From assembly GCF_023498005.1 (NCBI RefSeq), contig NZ_CP097289.1:2046001-2110000 (forward strand): DNA of 64,000 bases, read 5' to 3'. Origin of the DNA: Streptomyces durmitorensis (lineage in GTDB: Bacteria > Actinomycetota > Actinomycetes > Streptomycetales > Streptomycetaceae). Numbering within the stretch: the first letter of the stretch is position 1; every line of letters begins with the position of its first letter. Of this stretch, positions 25,775 to 34,851 are shown one piece after another. A program made the translations under genes and the position numbers. The notes beneath the pieces are model-generated. The model worked only from the letters and a program-made list of their open reading frames with translations, did no database searches and was not told the origin of the DNA.

Positions 25775-27370
25775 GTGGGACAACCGCGCAAGGCTCTGCG
25801 TACGACCACCGTGGGCGCCGTGTCGGCGACTCTCGTCGCCGGCGCCGCCTTCGGCATCGCCCCGGCCGCCCAAGCCGCTCCGGCGGCCGCTCCACGGGCG
25901 GCGAGCTCCTCGGACGTGCGCTTCGTCGACATCCCAGGCGACGGCGGCACGATCCTCAAGGCCAACGTCTTCACCCCCAAGGGCGCGAAGGCGGGCGCCA
26001 AATACCCGGCGATCGTGCTGCCCACCAGCTGGGCCATGCCGCAGATCGAGTACGTCGCGCAGGCCCAGAAGCTCGCGAACTCCGGCTACGTGGTGGTCAG
26101 TTACAACTCGCGCGGCTTCTGGCAGTCCGGCGGCGAGATCGAGACCGGCGGCCCCGAGGACATCGCGGACGCCTCCAAGGTCATCGACTGGACCCTGGAG
26201 AACACCGCGGCCGACCCCGACAGGATCGGCATGGGCGGCGTCTCGTACGGCGCGGGGATCAGCCTGCTCGCCGCAGGGCACGACAAGCGGATCAAGGCCG
26301 TCGCCGCGCTCAGCGGCTGGGGCGATCTGATCGACTCAATCTACAGCGGCCGCACCCAACACCAGCAGGCCGCCGGACTCCTCGGCGGCGCCGGTGTCCT
26401 CACGGGCCGCCCGAGCCCCGAACTCCAGCAGACCCTCAAGGACTTCCTCGGGTCCAACCTGGACAAGGAGGACGAGATGATCGCGTGGGGCGCCAAGCGC
26501 TCCCCCGCGACCTACATCGACCAGATCAACAAGAACGGCGCGGCCGTCATGATGGGCAACGCCTGGGGCGACACGATCTTCCCGCCCAACCAATACGCCG
26601 AGTTCTACGAGCAGTTGACGGGCCCCAAGCGGCTGGAATTCCGGCCCGGCGACCATGCGACATCCGAGTTGACCGGCCTGCTCGGGCTGCCCAACGACAC
26701 CTGGACCTCCACCCAGCGCTGGTTCGACCGCTACCTCAAGGGCGAGAAGAACGGCGTCGACACCGAGCAGCCCGTCCAGCTCAAGTCCCGCTCCACAGGC
26801 GGCTACGAGGGCTACCCCGACTGGAAGTCCGTCGGCGCGACGAAGAAGAAGATCGACCTGGCCGGGTCCACCACGATCCGCGCGAACGTCGACTCGGGCG
26901 CCAACGGCGGCACCGTGCTGCTCTCGAATGCCCTGGACCAGTTCCTCAAGATCCCGCCGGTGGCCTCGATGCCGCTGCTCCCGCGGCGCTACGCGGGCGT
27001 CTGGCAGTCCGAGAAGTACGCCACGGACCAGCGCGTGCGCGGGACGGCGAAGCTGCACACCACGCTCACCAGCACCAAGGAGAGCGGCACCCTCGTCGCG
27101 TACCTCTACGACGTGGGCCCGCTCGGCCTCGGCAAGCTGGTCAGCAACGCGCCGTACACCTTCCACGGCAAGACCCCCGGCCGGCCGTTCGGCGTGGACC
27201 TGGAGTTGTTCTCCACGGCCTACGACGTTCCGGCAGGCCACAGGCTCGCCCTGGTGGTCGACACGGTCGACCCGCTCTACATCGAGCACAACCCGTCCGG
27301 CGCGCAGCTGACCTTCTCCTCGCCGGCGTCCGACCCGTCGTACGTGTCGGTCCCGCTGCGCGAGAAGTGA
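25775..27370 (+). CDS. Secreted S15/CocE-type alpha/beta hydrolase
   Basis: The 531-residue precursor has a Tat- or Sec-type signal ending AAQAAPAAA. The hydrolase domain has the nucleophile elbow IGMGGVSYGAGISLLAAG (Ser157), an acid in MMGNAWGDTIFPP and a His in FRPGDHATSE. The C-terminal jelly-roll domain of X-prolyl dipeptidyl peptidases follows (LVAYLYDVGPLGLGKLVSNAPY). Such enzymes act as secreted peptidases or esterases; the substrate cannot be told. GTG 25775 lies behind AAGGAG. The three upstream GTAAC boxes suggest control by an MtrA- or GlnR-type regulator. Confidence 0.88.
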   Translation: MGQPRKALRTTTVGAVSATLVAGAAFGIAPAAQAAPAAAPRAASSSDVRFVDIPGDGGTILKANVFTPKGAKAGAKYPAIVLPTSWAMPQIEYVAQAQKLANSGYVVVSYNSRGFWQSGGEIETGGPEDIADASKVIDWTLENTAADPDRIGMGGVSYGAGISLLAAGHDKRIKAVAALSGWGDLIDSIYSGRTQHQQAAGLLGGAGVLTGRPSPELQQTLKDFLGSNLDKEDEMIAWGAKRSPATYIDQINKNGAAVMMGNAWGDTIFPPNQYAEFYEQLTGPKRLEFRPGDHATSELTGLLGLPNDTWTSTQRWFDRYLKGEKNGVDTEQPVQLKSRSTGGYEGYPDWKSVGATKKKIDLAGSTTIRANVDSGANGGTVLLSNALDQFLKIPPVASMPLLPRRYAGVWQSEKYATDQRVRGTAKLHTTLTSTKESGTLVAYLYDVGPLGLGKLVSNAPYTFHGKTPGRPFGVDLELFSTAYDVPAGHRLALVVDTVDPLYIEHNPSGAQLTFSSPASDPSYVSVPLREK

Positions 27371-27376
27371 TCACCG

Positions 27377-27430
27377 GCTGCTGCCGGGTCGGGCCCTGGC
27401 CCCTGTAGCTACTGCACACCCGGCAGCAGC
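27377..27430. terminator. Bidirectional hairpin between convergent genes
   Basis: GCTGCTGCCGGG and CCCGGCAGCAGC are perfect 12-base inverted copies separated by 30 bases, and the loop contains a GTAGCTAC palindrome. The right arm lies inside the last codons of gluD. The structure would serve both the S15-like gene and the glutamate transporter operon. Confidence 0.6.
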
Positions 27431-28278
27431 GTCCCTGGTTCGGCCGGGGCCACGTCCGCGGCCTCGGTCTTGGGATTGCGCCGCTGTCGTCTGGACACCC
27501 ACTGGGCGAACCACGAGAGCAGCATGCACATCCCGATGTAGATCGGCGAGATCACCAGAACCACGGGGATGAAAGGTAGATCGTAGTCGAGGTTCGACGC
27601 GATCAGCTTCCCGGCGTGGAGGAACTCCTCATAGGTGATCAGATAGCCGAGCGAGGTGTCCTTGAGCGCGACCACCAACTGGCTGATGATGGCGGGCAGC
27701 ATGGCGCGCACGGCCTGCGGAACGAGGACGTGCGTCATCACCTGTGTCTTGCGCATCCCGAGCGCGTACGCCGCCTCCCGCTGCCCGCGCTCCACGGAGT
27801 TCACGCCCGAGCGGAAGACCTCGGCGAGCACCGAGCCGTTGTAGAGCGTGAGCCCGGCGACCAGGGCCGGCAGCGGCTGGACCTTCAGCGCCACGAAGAC
27901 GAAGAAGATCATCACCAGGACCGGCATCGCGCGGAAGAACTCCACCAGGAGCGTGGCGATCCAGCGCACGGGACGGTGGTCGGAGAGCCGCCCCATGGCG
28001 AGCAGGCCGCCGAGGGCGAGCGCGAGGACCGCGGAGATGGCGAAGGCCTTGAGCGTGTTCCCCAGGCCCTTCAGGAGGAGTTCCTGGATGCCCTTGTACT
28101 CGAAGGGCGTCCACTTCGTCGCGGTGAACTGGTCGGTGTCGAAGAGCAGATAGATGATCCAGCCGACCAGCGCGAGCAGGACCAGGGTGGAGAGCAGCCC
28201 GTAGAGCTTGTGTCTGCGCTCGGTCTTGGGGCCAGGTACGTCGTAGAGGGCGGTTGATTCGTGGGAGAGGGCTTTCAT
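27409..28278 (-). CDS. gluD: Glutamate ABC transporter permease GluD
   Basis: The 289-residue inner-membrane permease has a long N-terminal cytoplasmic tail and the amino-acid permease core GNTLKAFAISAVLALALGGLLAMG. The EAA loop is EVFRSGVNSVERGQREAAYALGMRKTQ. Its ATG overlaps the stop of gluC in an ATGA junction. It pairs with GluC to form the channel of a high-affinity glutamate importer. The gene ends at a convergent hairpin. Confidence 0.93.
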   Translation of the reverse strand: MKALSHESTALYDVPGPKTERRHKLYGLLSTLVLLALVGWIIYLLFDTDQFTATKWTPFEYKGIQELLLKGLGNTLKAFAISAVLALALGGLLAMGRLSDHRPVRWIATLLVEFFRAMPVLVMIFFVFVALKVQPLPALVAGLTLYNGSVLAEVFRSGVNSVERGQREAAYALGMRKTQVMTHVLVPQAVRAMLPAIISQLVVALKDTSLGYLITYEEFLHAGKLIASNLDYDLPFIPVVLVISPIYIGMCMLLSWFAQWVSRRQRRNPKTEAADVAPAEPGTLLPGVQ

Positions 28279-28919
28279 CGGGCGACTCCCCAGCGCTTCT
28301 CGAGGACATTGAAGACGGCGCTGATGGCGAGGGTGATGATCAGGTAGCCGACGGCGATCCAGACGAACGTCCAGATGATGTTGTAGCCGAGCTCACTGAG
28401 CGTCTTGTACGTGCCGAGCAGTTCGGTGACGCTGAACGCGCCGGCGATGGCCGAGTTCTTGGCGAGGGCGATGAGGGTGGAGCCGACCGGCGGGATGACG
28501 GACCGGAAGGCCTGCGGGAGCACGACCATGGACAGCGTCTGCCCGAAGGTCATCCCCAGGCTGCGGGCGGCCTCGCCCTGGCCCTTGGGGACGGTGTTGA
28601 TGCCCGAGCGCAGTGCCTCGCAGATGAAGGCGGAGGTGTAGCAGCCGAGCGCGAGGACGGCGAACACCTTGAAGGGGAGCACGAGTCCGAAGCGCGGGAG
28701 CCCGAGCAGCACCGCGAAGAAGAGCAGCGTGAGCGGGGTGTTGCGCAGGACCGTCACCCAGGCGGTGCCGAACGCCCGGAAGGAGCCGACGGGTGCCACC
28801 CGGAACGACGCCATGATGAAGCCGAGCACGAGGGCGAGGATGGAGGCGTAGACGGTGAGTTCGACGGTGCCGAGGAACCCCTTGCCGAAGGTGGAGAAGT
28901 TGTCTGTCAGTACGTCCAC
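28275..28919 (-). CDS. gluC: Glutamate ABC transporter permease GluC
   Basis: This 214-residue permease has the segment FLGTVELTVYASILALVLGFIMASFRVAP and the EAA loop ICEALRSGINTVPKGQGEAARSLGMTFGQT, matching polar amino-acid permeases. It starts nine bases after gluB and is coupled to gluD. Together with GluD it forms the membrane pore. Confidence 0.93.
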   Translation of the reverse strand: MDVLTDNFSTFGKGFLGTVELTVYASILALVLGFIMASFRVAPVGSFRAFGTAWVTVLRNTPLTLLFFAVLLGLPRFGLVLPFKVFAVLALGCYTSAFICEALRSGINTVPKGQGEAARSLGMTFGQTLSMVVLPQAFRSVIPPVGSTLIALAKNSAIAGAFSVTELLGTYKTLSELGYNIIWTFVWIAVGYLIITLAISAVFNVLEKRWGVAR

Positions 28920-28928
28920 GACGCCTCC

Positions 28929-29837
28929 TCAGCTCGCCGGGTAGCGGTCGATGGCGGGCGGCTTGGGCGCCGGGACCCCGGAGAGGCCGAGGGTGGCGTC
29001 GTAGGCCTTCTTCCAGTCGCCGTTCTTCTCCCGGGCGGCGAGCGCGTCGTCGACGGCGAACCGCAGGGTGTTGTCGCCCTTGGGGACACCGATGCCGTAG
29101 GGCTCCTCGGAGAACGGCTTGCCGACCACCTTGAGCTCGTCGGGCACCTTGGCCGCGTAGCCGATCAGGATGGCGTCGTCGGTGGTGACGGCGTCGACCT
29201 GATAGGTCAGCAGGTTGTCGACGCAGACCGAGTACGTGTCGTACGCGACGAGCGTCGCCTTCGGGTAGTCCTTCTGGATGCGCTGGTAGGGGGTCGAACC
29301 GGCCGCCGAGCAGACCTTCTTGCCGTTCAGGTCCTGCGGCCCCTTGATGTCGTCCTCGTCGGAGCGCACGAGGAGGCCCTGTCCCGCCATGTAGTAGGGG
29401 CCGCCGAAGCCGACGAGCTTCTTGCGGAGGTCGTTGATGGTGTAGGTGCCGACGTAGTAGTCGATCTGCCCGTTCTGCAGGGCGGTCTCGCGGTTCGCCG
29501 ACGCGATCGTCTTGAACCGGATCGACTTCGGTTCGAAGCCGAGCGAGGCCGAGATCATCTTGGCGATCTCGATGTCGAAGCCGGAGTACTGCCCGGTGGC
29601 GGGGTTCTTCTCGCCGAGGAACGGCTGGTCCTCCTTGGCCCCGACGACGAGGTGGCCGCGCCGCTTCGCCTTCTTCCAGGTGCCGGAGCCCGGCAGCGTG
29701 AATCCCTTCGCCACCTGGTACTTGGGCAGTTCGTCGGGCTGCGGCCCCTTCACCGGGGGGCTGCCCTCCTTGCCGCAGGCACTGGCGGCGCAGGCGGCGA
29801 TGACGAGCGCCGCGAGCAGACGTGTCGTACGCATCAT
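28929..29837 (-). CDS. gluB: Glutamate-binding lipoprotein GluB
   Basis: The 302-residue solute-binding protein has a lipoprotein signal with lipobox AASAC. The family 3 binding fold follows: HLVVGAKEDQPFLGEKNPATGQYSGFDIEIAK, then QNGQIDYYVGTYTINDLRKK and VCSAAGSTPYQRIQ. It delivers glutamate to GluC and GluD. Twelve bases separate it from gluA. Confidence 0.93.
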   Translation of the reverse strand: MMRTTRLLAALVIAACAASACGKEGSPPVKGPQPDELPKYQVAKGFTLPGSGTWKKAKRRGHLVVGAKEDQPFLGEKNPATGQYSGFDIEIAKMISASLGFEPKSIRFKTIASANRETALQNGQIDYYVGTYTINDLRKKLVGFGGPYYMAGQGLLVRSDEDDIKGPQDLNGKKVCSAAGSTPYQRIQKDYPKATLVAYDTYSVCVDNLLTYQVDAVTTDDAILIGYAAKVPDELKVVGKPFSEEPYGIGVPKGDNTLRFAVDDALAAREKNGDWKKAYDATLGLSGVPAPKPPAIDRYPAS

Positions 29838-29849
29838 GGCTGGCCCCCG

Positions 29850-30593
<744 letters not shown>

Positions 30594-30725
30594 GCCCTGC
30601 CCTGCCCACTCTCAGCGGTGTCGGTCGTCGCAAACTATCCACGCGAAAACGGGACTTACTGGACGACACGCACTTATGGGCATTAACCGTATTTGCAGTT
30701 ACGTCATCACGGACGCATCCCGCGG

Positions 30726-31166
30726 CTACGCCTCCGACGCCTCCGCGTAGACCTGGGACAGCTCGGGAGCACCCTGCACCGCCCAGTCGAGCCCCGCCTC
30801 GACCACCTGGATCTCACGCCCCGATGCGAGTCGTACGGCGGGGCCGCCGCCGGGCCAGACGTGCCAGGTGGCGCCGGGCACCGTACGGACGATGACCGAA
30901 CCGAGGTACAGGCCCGCGTCGTTGCCGAGCCATGGAAGCAGCTCGGGGTCGTCGCGCCAGCGCGGCAGGAGCTGGTCGAGCGCGGTCAACGAGGCCGGGG
31001 AGTCGTCGAGTTCGAGGCCCGCGGTGGCCGCCTGGGAGCGCAGCAGCTCGCATTCGGAGAGGAGTTCGGCCACACCGGCCGGGTCCTCGTCGAACGCCGA
31101 GGCGAGTCCTGGGCTTCGGTCGGCGGCGTGCTGCTTGCGCCACTTGCCGAAGAAGGAGATGTTCAT
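30726..31166 (-). CDS. DUF6278-type small protein
   Basis: The 146-residue protein starts MNISFFGKWRKQHAADRSPGLASAFDEDPAGVAELLSECE, which I know as a widespread uncharacterised Streptomyces family. It has a conserved Trp-rich end, ATWHVWPGGGPAVRLASGREIQVVEAGLDWA. No catalytic motif or membrane segment is visible. It stands between the glutamate operon and a secreted hydrolase on the other strand. Confidence 0.75.
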   Translation of the reverse strand: MNISFFGKWRKQHAADRSPGLASAFDEDPAGVAELLSECELLRSQAATAGLELDDSPASLTALDQLLPRWRDDPELLPWLGNDAGLYLGSVIVRTVPGATWHVWPGGGPAVRLASGREIQVVEAGLDWAVQGAPELSQVYAEASEA

Positions 31167-31375
31167 GATCGGCCTCTCCGTGAGGGTGCCTCTGCTCCCC
31201 GGTCCAACGAATGTAACTTGCGTCAGTTGATCACGGAATCATGCGAGTGGCCCCGACGCGTCGGCGAACTGCCGGTACGGGGCGACGAGTAGCGCGCGGC
31301 TCGCGGCGGCGGGCACCGCGCCACTCCCTTGATCCGGCATCCCGGCGAGTTCGGGTCGTGTTCACGCGCACCTCA

Positions 31376-31404
31376 TTGACGCGTCTCCCTGACCTCCTTA
31401 GCTT
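31376..31404 (+). promoter_or_regulatory. Housekeeping-type promoter of the SGNH hydrolase gene
   Basis: TTGACG and TAGCTT lie 17 bases apart, a good match to the vegetative sigma consensus. They lie about 50 bases before the GTG at 31455. The rest of the gap from 31167 holds no gene. Confidence 0.6.
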
Positions 31405-31454
31405 CATGGCGCACCTGTCGTCACGTCAGCTTCAGCCAAGGGGAGGGGTCTGGT

Positions 31455-33263
31455 GTGCGCCTACGCAACCCACGCAGCTCGCGTACCTCGCGTATCTCAC
31501 GTATCTGGGGATCGGCCGCCGTACTCGCGGTACTCACCACCGGCCTCGCCCCCGTGGCGGCGCAGGCCGCCCCGCACAGACCCGAGCCGCTCCCCCTGGA
31601 GCGGCTCTTCGACAACAGGGCCATCAGTGACGACGCGCGGCCCGGCGACGCGGACTTCGACGGCTCGGGCGGCTCGTTCTCGGCCCAGGACCTGACGGCG
31701 GCGGGCTGGACCCCGGGCCGCTCGATCGCCGTGGACGGGGCGCGGCTCACCCTGCCGCGGACCGACGCGGGCGAGGCGGACAACGTCCGCGCGGACGGGC
31801 AGTCCGTGCGGGTGCGCGGGCGCGGGGACGCGCTCGCGTTCCTGGTCGCGGGCACGGGCGGCGAGGCGAGCGGCACGGGGACGGTGCGCTACCGGGACGG
31901 GTCGAAGGGGACGTACCGCCTGACGGCGCCGGACTGGCGCTCGGGCCCGCTCGCCACGAAGGCGGTCGCGCTGCCGCATCTGAACACTCCGGGCGGCCAA
32001 CTCGCCCAGAAGACACGGCTGTACGTCGTGACCGTGCCGGTGGCGCGCGGGCGCGAGATCGCCTCGGTGACCCTGCCGAAGGACCCCGGCGCCCCCGACC
32101 TGCACGTCTTCTCGCTCTCCGTGCGGCAGCCCGCGAAGGGGTGGACCGGCAGCTGGTCGGCGTCGACGGCCGGGTACACGGCGGTGGGCCCGTGGGCCGA
32201 CCGGACCGTGCGGCTGGTCGTCCACACGAGCACGGGCGGGCCACGGGTGCGGATCCGGCTCGACAACACCTTTGCCTCCGCGCCCGTTCGGATCGGGAGC
32301 GCGACGGTGGCGGTGCAGGAGTCCGGCGCGGGGGCGCGGGGCGAGCCGCGGCGGCTTTCGTTCCGGGGCGAGGCGGGCACCCAAATCCCCGCGGGGGCAC
32401 AGGCGTTCAGCGATCCGCTCGACTTCGATGTGCCCGAGGACACCAATCTCCTGGTGAGCTTCCACCTCCCTCAGACGGTGACGACCGCGCCCGTCCACAG
32501 CCAGGCCATCCAGCGCTCGTACGTGAGCGGCCCCGGCGACCACGCGGCCGACGGCTCCCCGGCGGCGTACACGTCGATGATCTCTACGTGGCCGCTGCTC
32601 ACGGGGGTCGACGTGGGTGGTGGTCCCGGGTCCGTGGTGCTGCTGGGCGACTCCATCACGGACGGCGTGAAGTCGACGCAGGACGCGAACCACCGCTGGC
32701 CCAACGTCCTGGCGACGCGGCTCCTCCAGCAGGACGAGGTCCCGCGTTTCGGGGTCCTGAACCAGGGGATCTCGGCGAACCGCGTGGTCGCGGACCGCTA
32801 CCCCGGCGACGGTGTCTCCACGGACACCGGCGGCGTGAGCGCGCTGCACCGCCTCGACCGTGATGTGTTCGCCCAGACGTCGGCCCGCACGGTGGTCGTC
32901 TTCGAAGGCATCAACGACGTCCGCTGGGGCGCGTCGGCGGATCAAGTGACCGCCGGTATGCGGGAGATCTCCGAGCGGGCGCACGCGCGCGGCCTGCGCG
33001 TGGTGGCGGCGACGATCGCGCCCTGCCAGGGGGAGTCGCTGTGCACGGCGGCGGCGGACACCGAGCGGAGAGAGGTCAACGACTACCTGCGGGGCGGCGG
33101 CGACTTCGACGCCGTCCTGGACTTCGACGCGGTGCTGCGGGATCCGGCGAATCCGGCGCGGATGCTGGCCGCGTACGACAGCGGGGACCATCTGCATCCG
33201 GGGGACGCCGGGCTCGCGGCGATCGCGGAGTCGGTGGATCTGGGGGTGCTGGTCCCGGACTAG
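31455..33263 (+). CDS. Secreted SGNH/GDSL-family esterase
   Basis: The 602-residue precursor has an Arg-rich signal peptide ending AAQAAP. Its first codons are a 12-bp DNA repeat encoding SSRTSRISRIWG. An N-terminal beta-rich region (about 60-370) precedes the catalytic domain. Its conserved blocks are VVLLGDSITDGVKS (nucleophile Ser), NQGISANRV, VVFEGINDVRWG and DHLHPGDAG (Asp-x-x-His). The enzyme should cleave acyl or acetyl esters on an extracellular polymer. The start GTG lies behind AAGGGGAGG. Confidence 0.92.
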   Translation: MRLRNPRSSRTSRISRIWGSAAVLAVLTTGLAPVAAQAAPHRPEPLPLERLFDNRAISDDARPGDADFDGSGGSFSAQDLTAAGWTPGRSIAVDGARLTLPRTDAGEADNVRADGQSVRVRGRGDALAFLVAGTGGEASGTGTVRYRDGSKGTYRLTAPDWRSGPLATKAVALPHLNTPGGQLAQKTRLYVVTVPVARGREIASVTLPKDPGAPDLHVFSLSVRQPAKGWTGSWSASTAGYTAVGPWADRTVRLVVHTSTGGPRVRIRLDNTFASAPVRIGSATVAVQESGAGARGEPRRLSFRGEAGTQIPAGAQAFSDPLDFDVPEDTNLLVSFHLPQTVTTAPVHSQAIQRSYVSGPGDHAADGSPAAYTSMISTWPLLTGVDVGGGPGSVVLLGDSITDGVKSTQDANHRWPNVLATRLLQQDEVPRFGVLNQGISANRVVADRYPGDGVSTDTGGVSALHRLDRDVFAQTSARTVVVFEGINDVRWGASADQVTAGMREISERAHARGLRVVAATIAPCQGESLCTAAADTERREVNDYLRGGGDFDAVLDFDAVLRDPANPARMLAAYDSGDHLHPGDAGLAAIAESVDLGVLVPD

Positions 33264-33299
33264 CCGCAGCCGCCGGGCGGCGCAGGGGCCGGGCGCGCG

Positions 33300-33324
33300 C
33301 AGGGGCCGGAAGATCCGGCCCCTG
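33300..33324. terminator. Bidirectional terminator hairpin
   Basis: CAGGGGCCGG and CCGGCCCCTG form a perfect 10-bp stem with loop AAGAT, between the convergent SGNH hydrolase and exonuclease III genes. Confidence 0.75.
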
Positions 33325-33331
33325 CTCCTGC

Positions 33332-34111
33332 CTAGACGTCCAGGTCCACCACGACCGGCGCGTGGTCGGACGCGCCCTTGCCCTTGCGCTCCTCGCGGTC
33401 GACGTACGAATCCGTCACGGCCTTCGAGAACGCCTCGTTCCCGTACACCAGGTCGATGCGCATGCCCCTGTTCTTGGGGAAGCCGAGCTGGCGATAGTCC
33501 CAGTACGTGAACGGGTGGTCGTACTTCAGGGGGCGCGGCACCACGTCCGAGAGCCCCGCTTCCCGCAGCGCGGCGAGCGCCGCTCGCTCGGCGGGGGTCA
33601 CGTGCGTGGCGCCCTCGAACAGGGCGGGGTCCCACACGTCCGCGTCGGTCGGCGCCACGTTGAAGTCCCCGAGGACCGCGAACGGCCGCGCGCCCGCCGC
33701 ATCGGCGGCGACGGAGGCCTTCAGGGCCTCGAACCACTGGAGCTTGTACGCGTAGTGCGCGTGGTCCACCTCGCGGCCGTTCGGCACATAGACCGACCAG
33801 ACGCGCGCCGGGCCGCAGGTCGCGGAGATCGCGCGCGGCTCCTGCACCCCTTCGTAGTCAGGCCCGCCGGGCAGGCCGACCGTCACGTCGTCCAGGCCGA
33901 CCCGGGAGACCAGCGCCACGCCGTTCCACCGGCCCGTCGCGTTCACCGCCGACTCGTACCCGAGCTCGCGCAGCTCGTCGGCGGGGAACTGCTCGGCGGT
34001 GGTCTTGGTCTCCTGGATGCACAGCACATCCGTACCGCTGCTCTCCAGCCAGGCGAGCAGCCTCGGCAGCCGAGCGGTGATCGAGTTCACGTTCCAGGTG
34101 GCAATGCGCAT
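33332..34111 (-). CDS. xth: Exodeoxyribonuclease III
   Basis: This 259-residue AP endonuclease and 3' exonuclease acts in base-excision repair. The fold is clear from MRIATWNVNSITARLPRLLAWL, the metal-binding Glu in CIQETKTTAEQFP, the GDFNVAPTDADVWDP motif and the ending KGKGASDHAPVVVDLDV with the catalytic Asp-His. The length is normal. It stands alone. Confidence 0.95.
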   Translation of the reverse strand: MRIATWNVNSITARLPRLLAWLESSGTDVLCIQETKTTAEQFPADELRELGYESAVNATGRWNGVALVSRVGLDDVTVGLPGGPDYEGVQEPRAISATCGPARVWSVYVPNGREVDHAHYAYKLQWFEALKASVAADAAGARPFAVLGDFNVAPTDADVWDPALFEGATHVTPAERAALAALREAGLSDVVPRPLKYDHPFTYWDYRQLGFPKNRGMRIDLVYGNEAFSKAVTDSYVDREERKGKGASDHAPVVVDLDV

Positions 34112-34178
34112 GCCTCACAACCTACCGGGCGCCACTGACAGTCTCAGGTCGGCCGGTGGCCGTCGGTCCTGCCGCCGG

Positions 34179-34832
34179 TCACAGCTCGGCGGACTCCCCC
34201 GGCGTGAGCCGCAGGTGCTCGGCTCCGCCCAGGGACCCGATCTGCGAGTCGTAGATCGGCCGGGCCAGATCCGTGAGCAGCGCGTCGTGGATGTCGTAGG
34301 CGCGCTGCGGCTTGATCTCGCGGACGTAGTCGATGACCTCGGAGATCTTGTTCCAGGGAGCCATGACCGGCAGCATCAGCGTGTCCACCGGCTGCTCGGG
34401 CACGGTCAGGGCGTCACCCGGGTGGAAGACCGAACCGTCCACGAGATAGCCGACGTTGGTGATCCGCGGGATGTCCGGGTGGATCACGGCGTGCAGCTCG
34501 CCGTGCACCTGCACGTCGAACCCGGCGGCCGTGAAGGTGTCGCCGTGCCCGACGGTGTGCACCCGCCCGGGGAAGGCGGCCGAGATCTTCTGTGCGACGG
34601 AGCGCAGGGTCCAGATCTCGGCGGCCGGGTTGGCCTCCAGGCCGACGCGCAGCCGGTCCTCGTCGAAGTGGTCCGGGTGCTCGTGCGTCACGAGGATCGC
34701 GTCGGCGCCGAGGGCCGCGTCCTGTTCGCTGAAGGTGCCGGGGTCGATGACGAGACTCCGTCCGTCCCGCTCCAGGCGGACACAGGCGTGTGTCTTCTTG
34801 GTGAGCTTGATGCGCTTCGCGGCAGTCGTCAT
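34179..34832 (-). CDS. Metallo-beta-lactamase-fold hydrolase (UlaG-like)
   Basis: The 217-residue protein has the metal-binding motif VTHEHPDHFDED and a second His/Asp group near VHGELHAVIHPDIP and VFHPGDALTVP. The early KKTHACVRLERDGRSLVIDPGTF is typical of UlaG-like hydrolases. These act on lactones or phosphodiesters in the cytoplasm, but this subfamily has no assigned substrate. The gene lies 19 bases behind the PcaD-PcaC fusion and may be co-transcribed with it. Confidence 0.88.
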   Translation of the reverse strand: MTTAAKRIKLTKKTHACVRLERDGRSLVIDPGTFSEQDAALGADAILVTHEHPDHFDEDRLRVGLEANPAAEIWTLRSVAQKISAAFPGRVHTVGHGDTFTAAGFDVQVHGELHAVIHPDIPRITNVGYLVDGSVFHPGDALTVPEQPVDTLMLPVMAPWNKISEVIDYVREIKPQRAYDIHDALLTDLARPIYDSQIGSLGGAEHLRLTPGESAEL

Positions 34833-34851
34833 GCCCCCATCCTGCTACGCG

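Noticed and set aside
31497..33737. Minus-strand open frame of 746 codons opposite the SGNH hydrolase
   Set aside because: Its Arg/His/Gly composition and lack of domains mark it as a shadow of the real gene.
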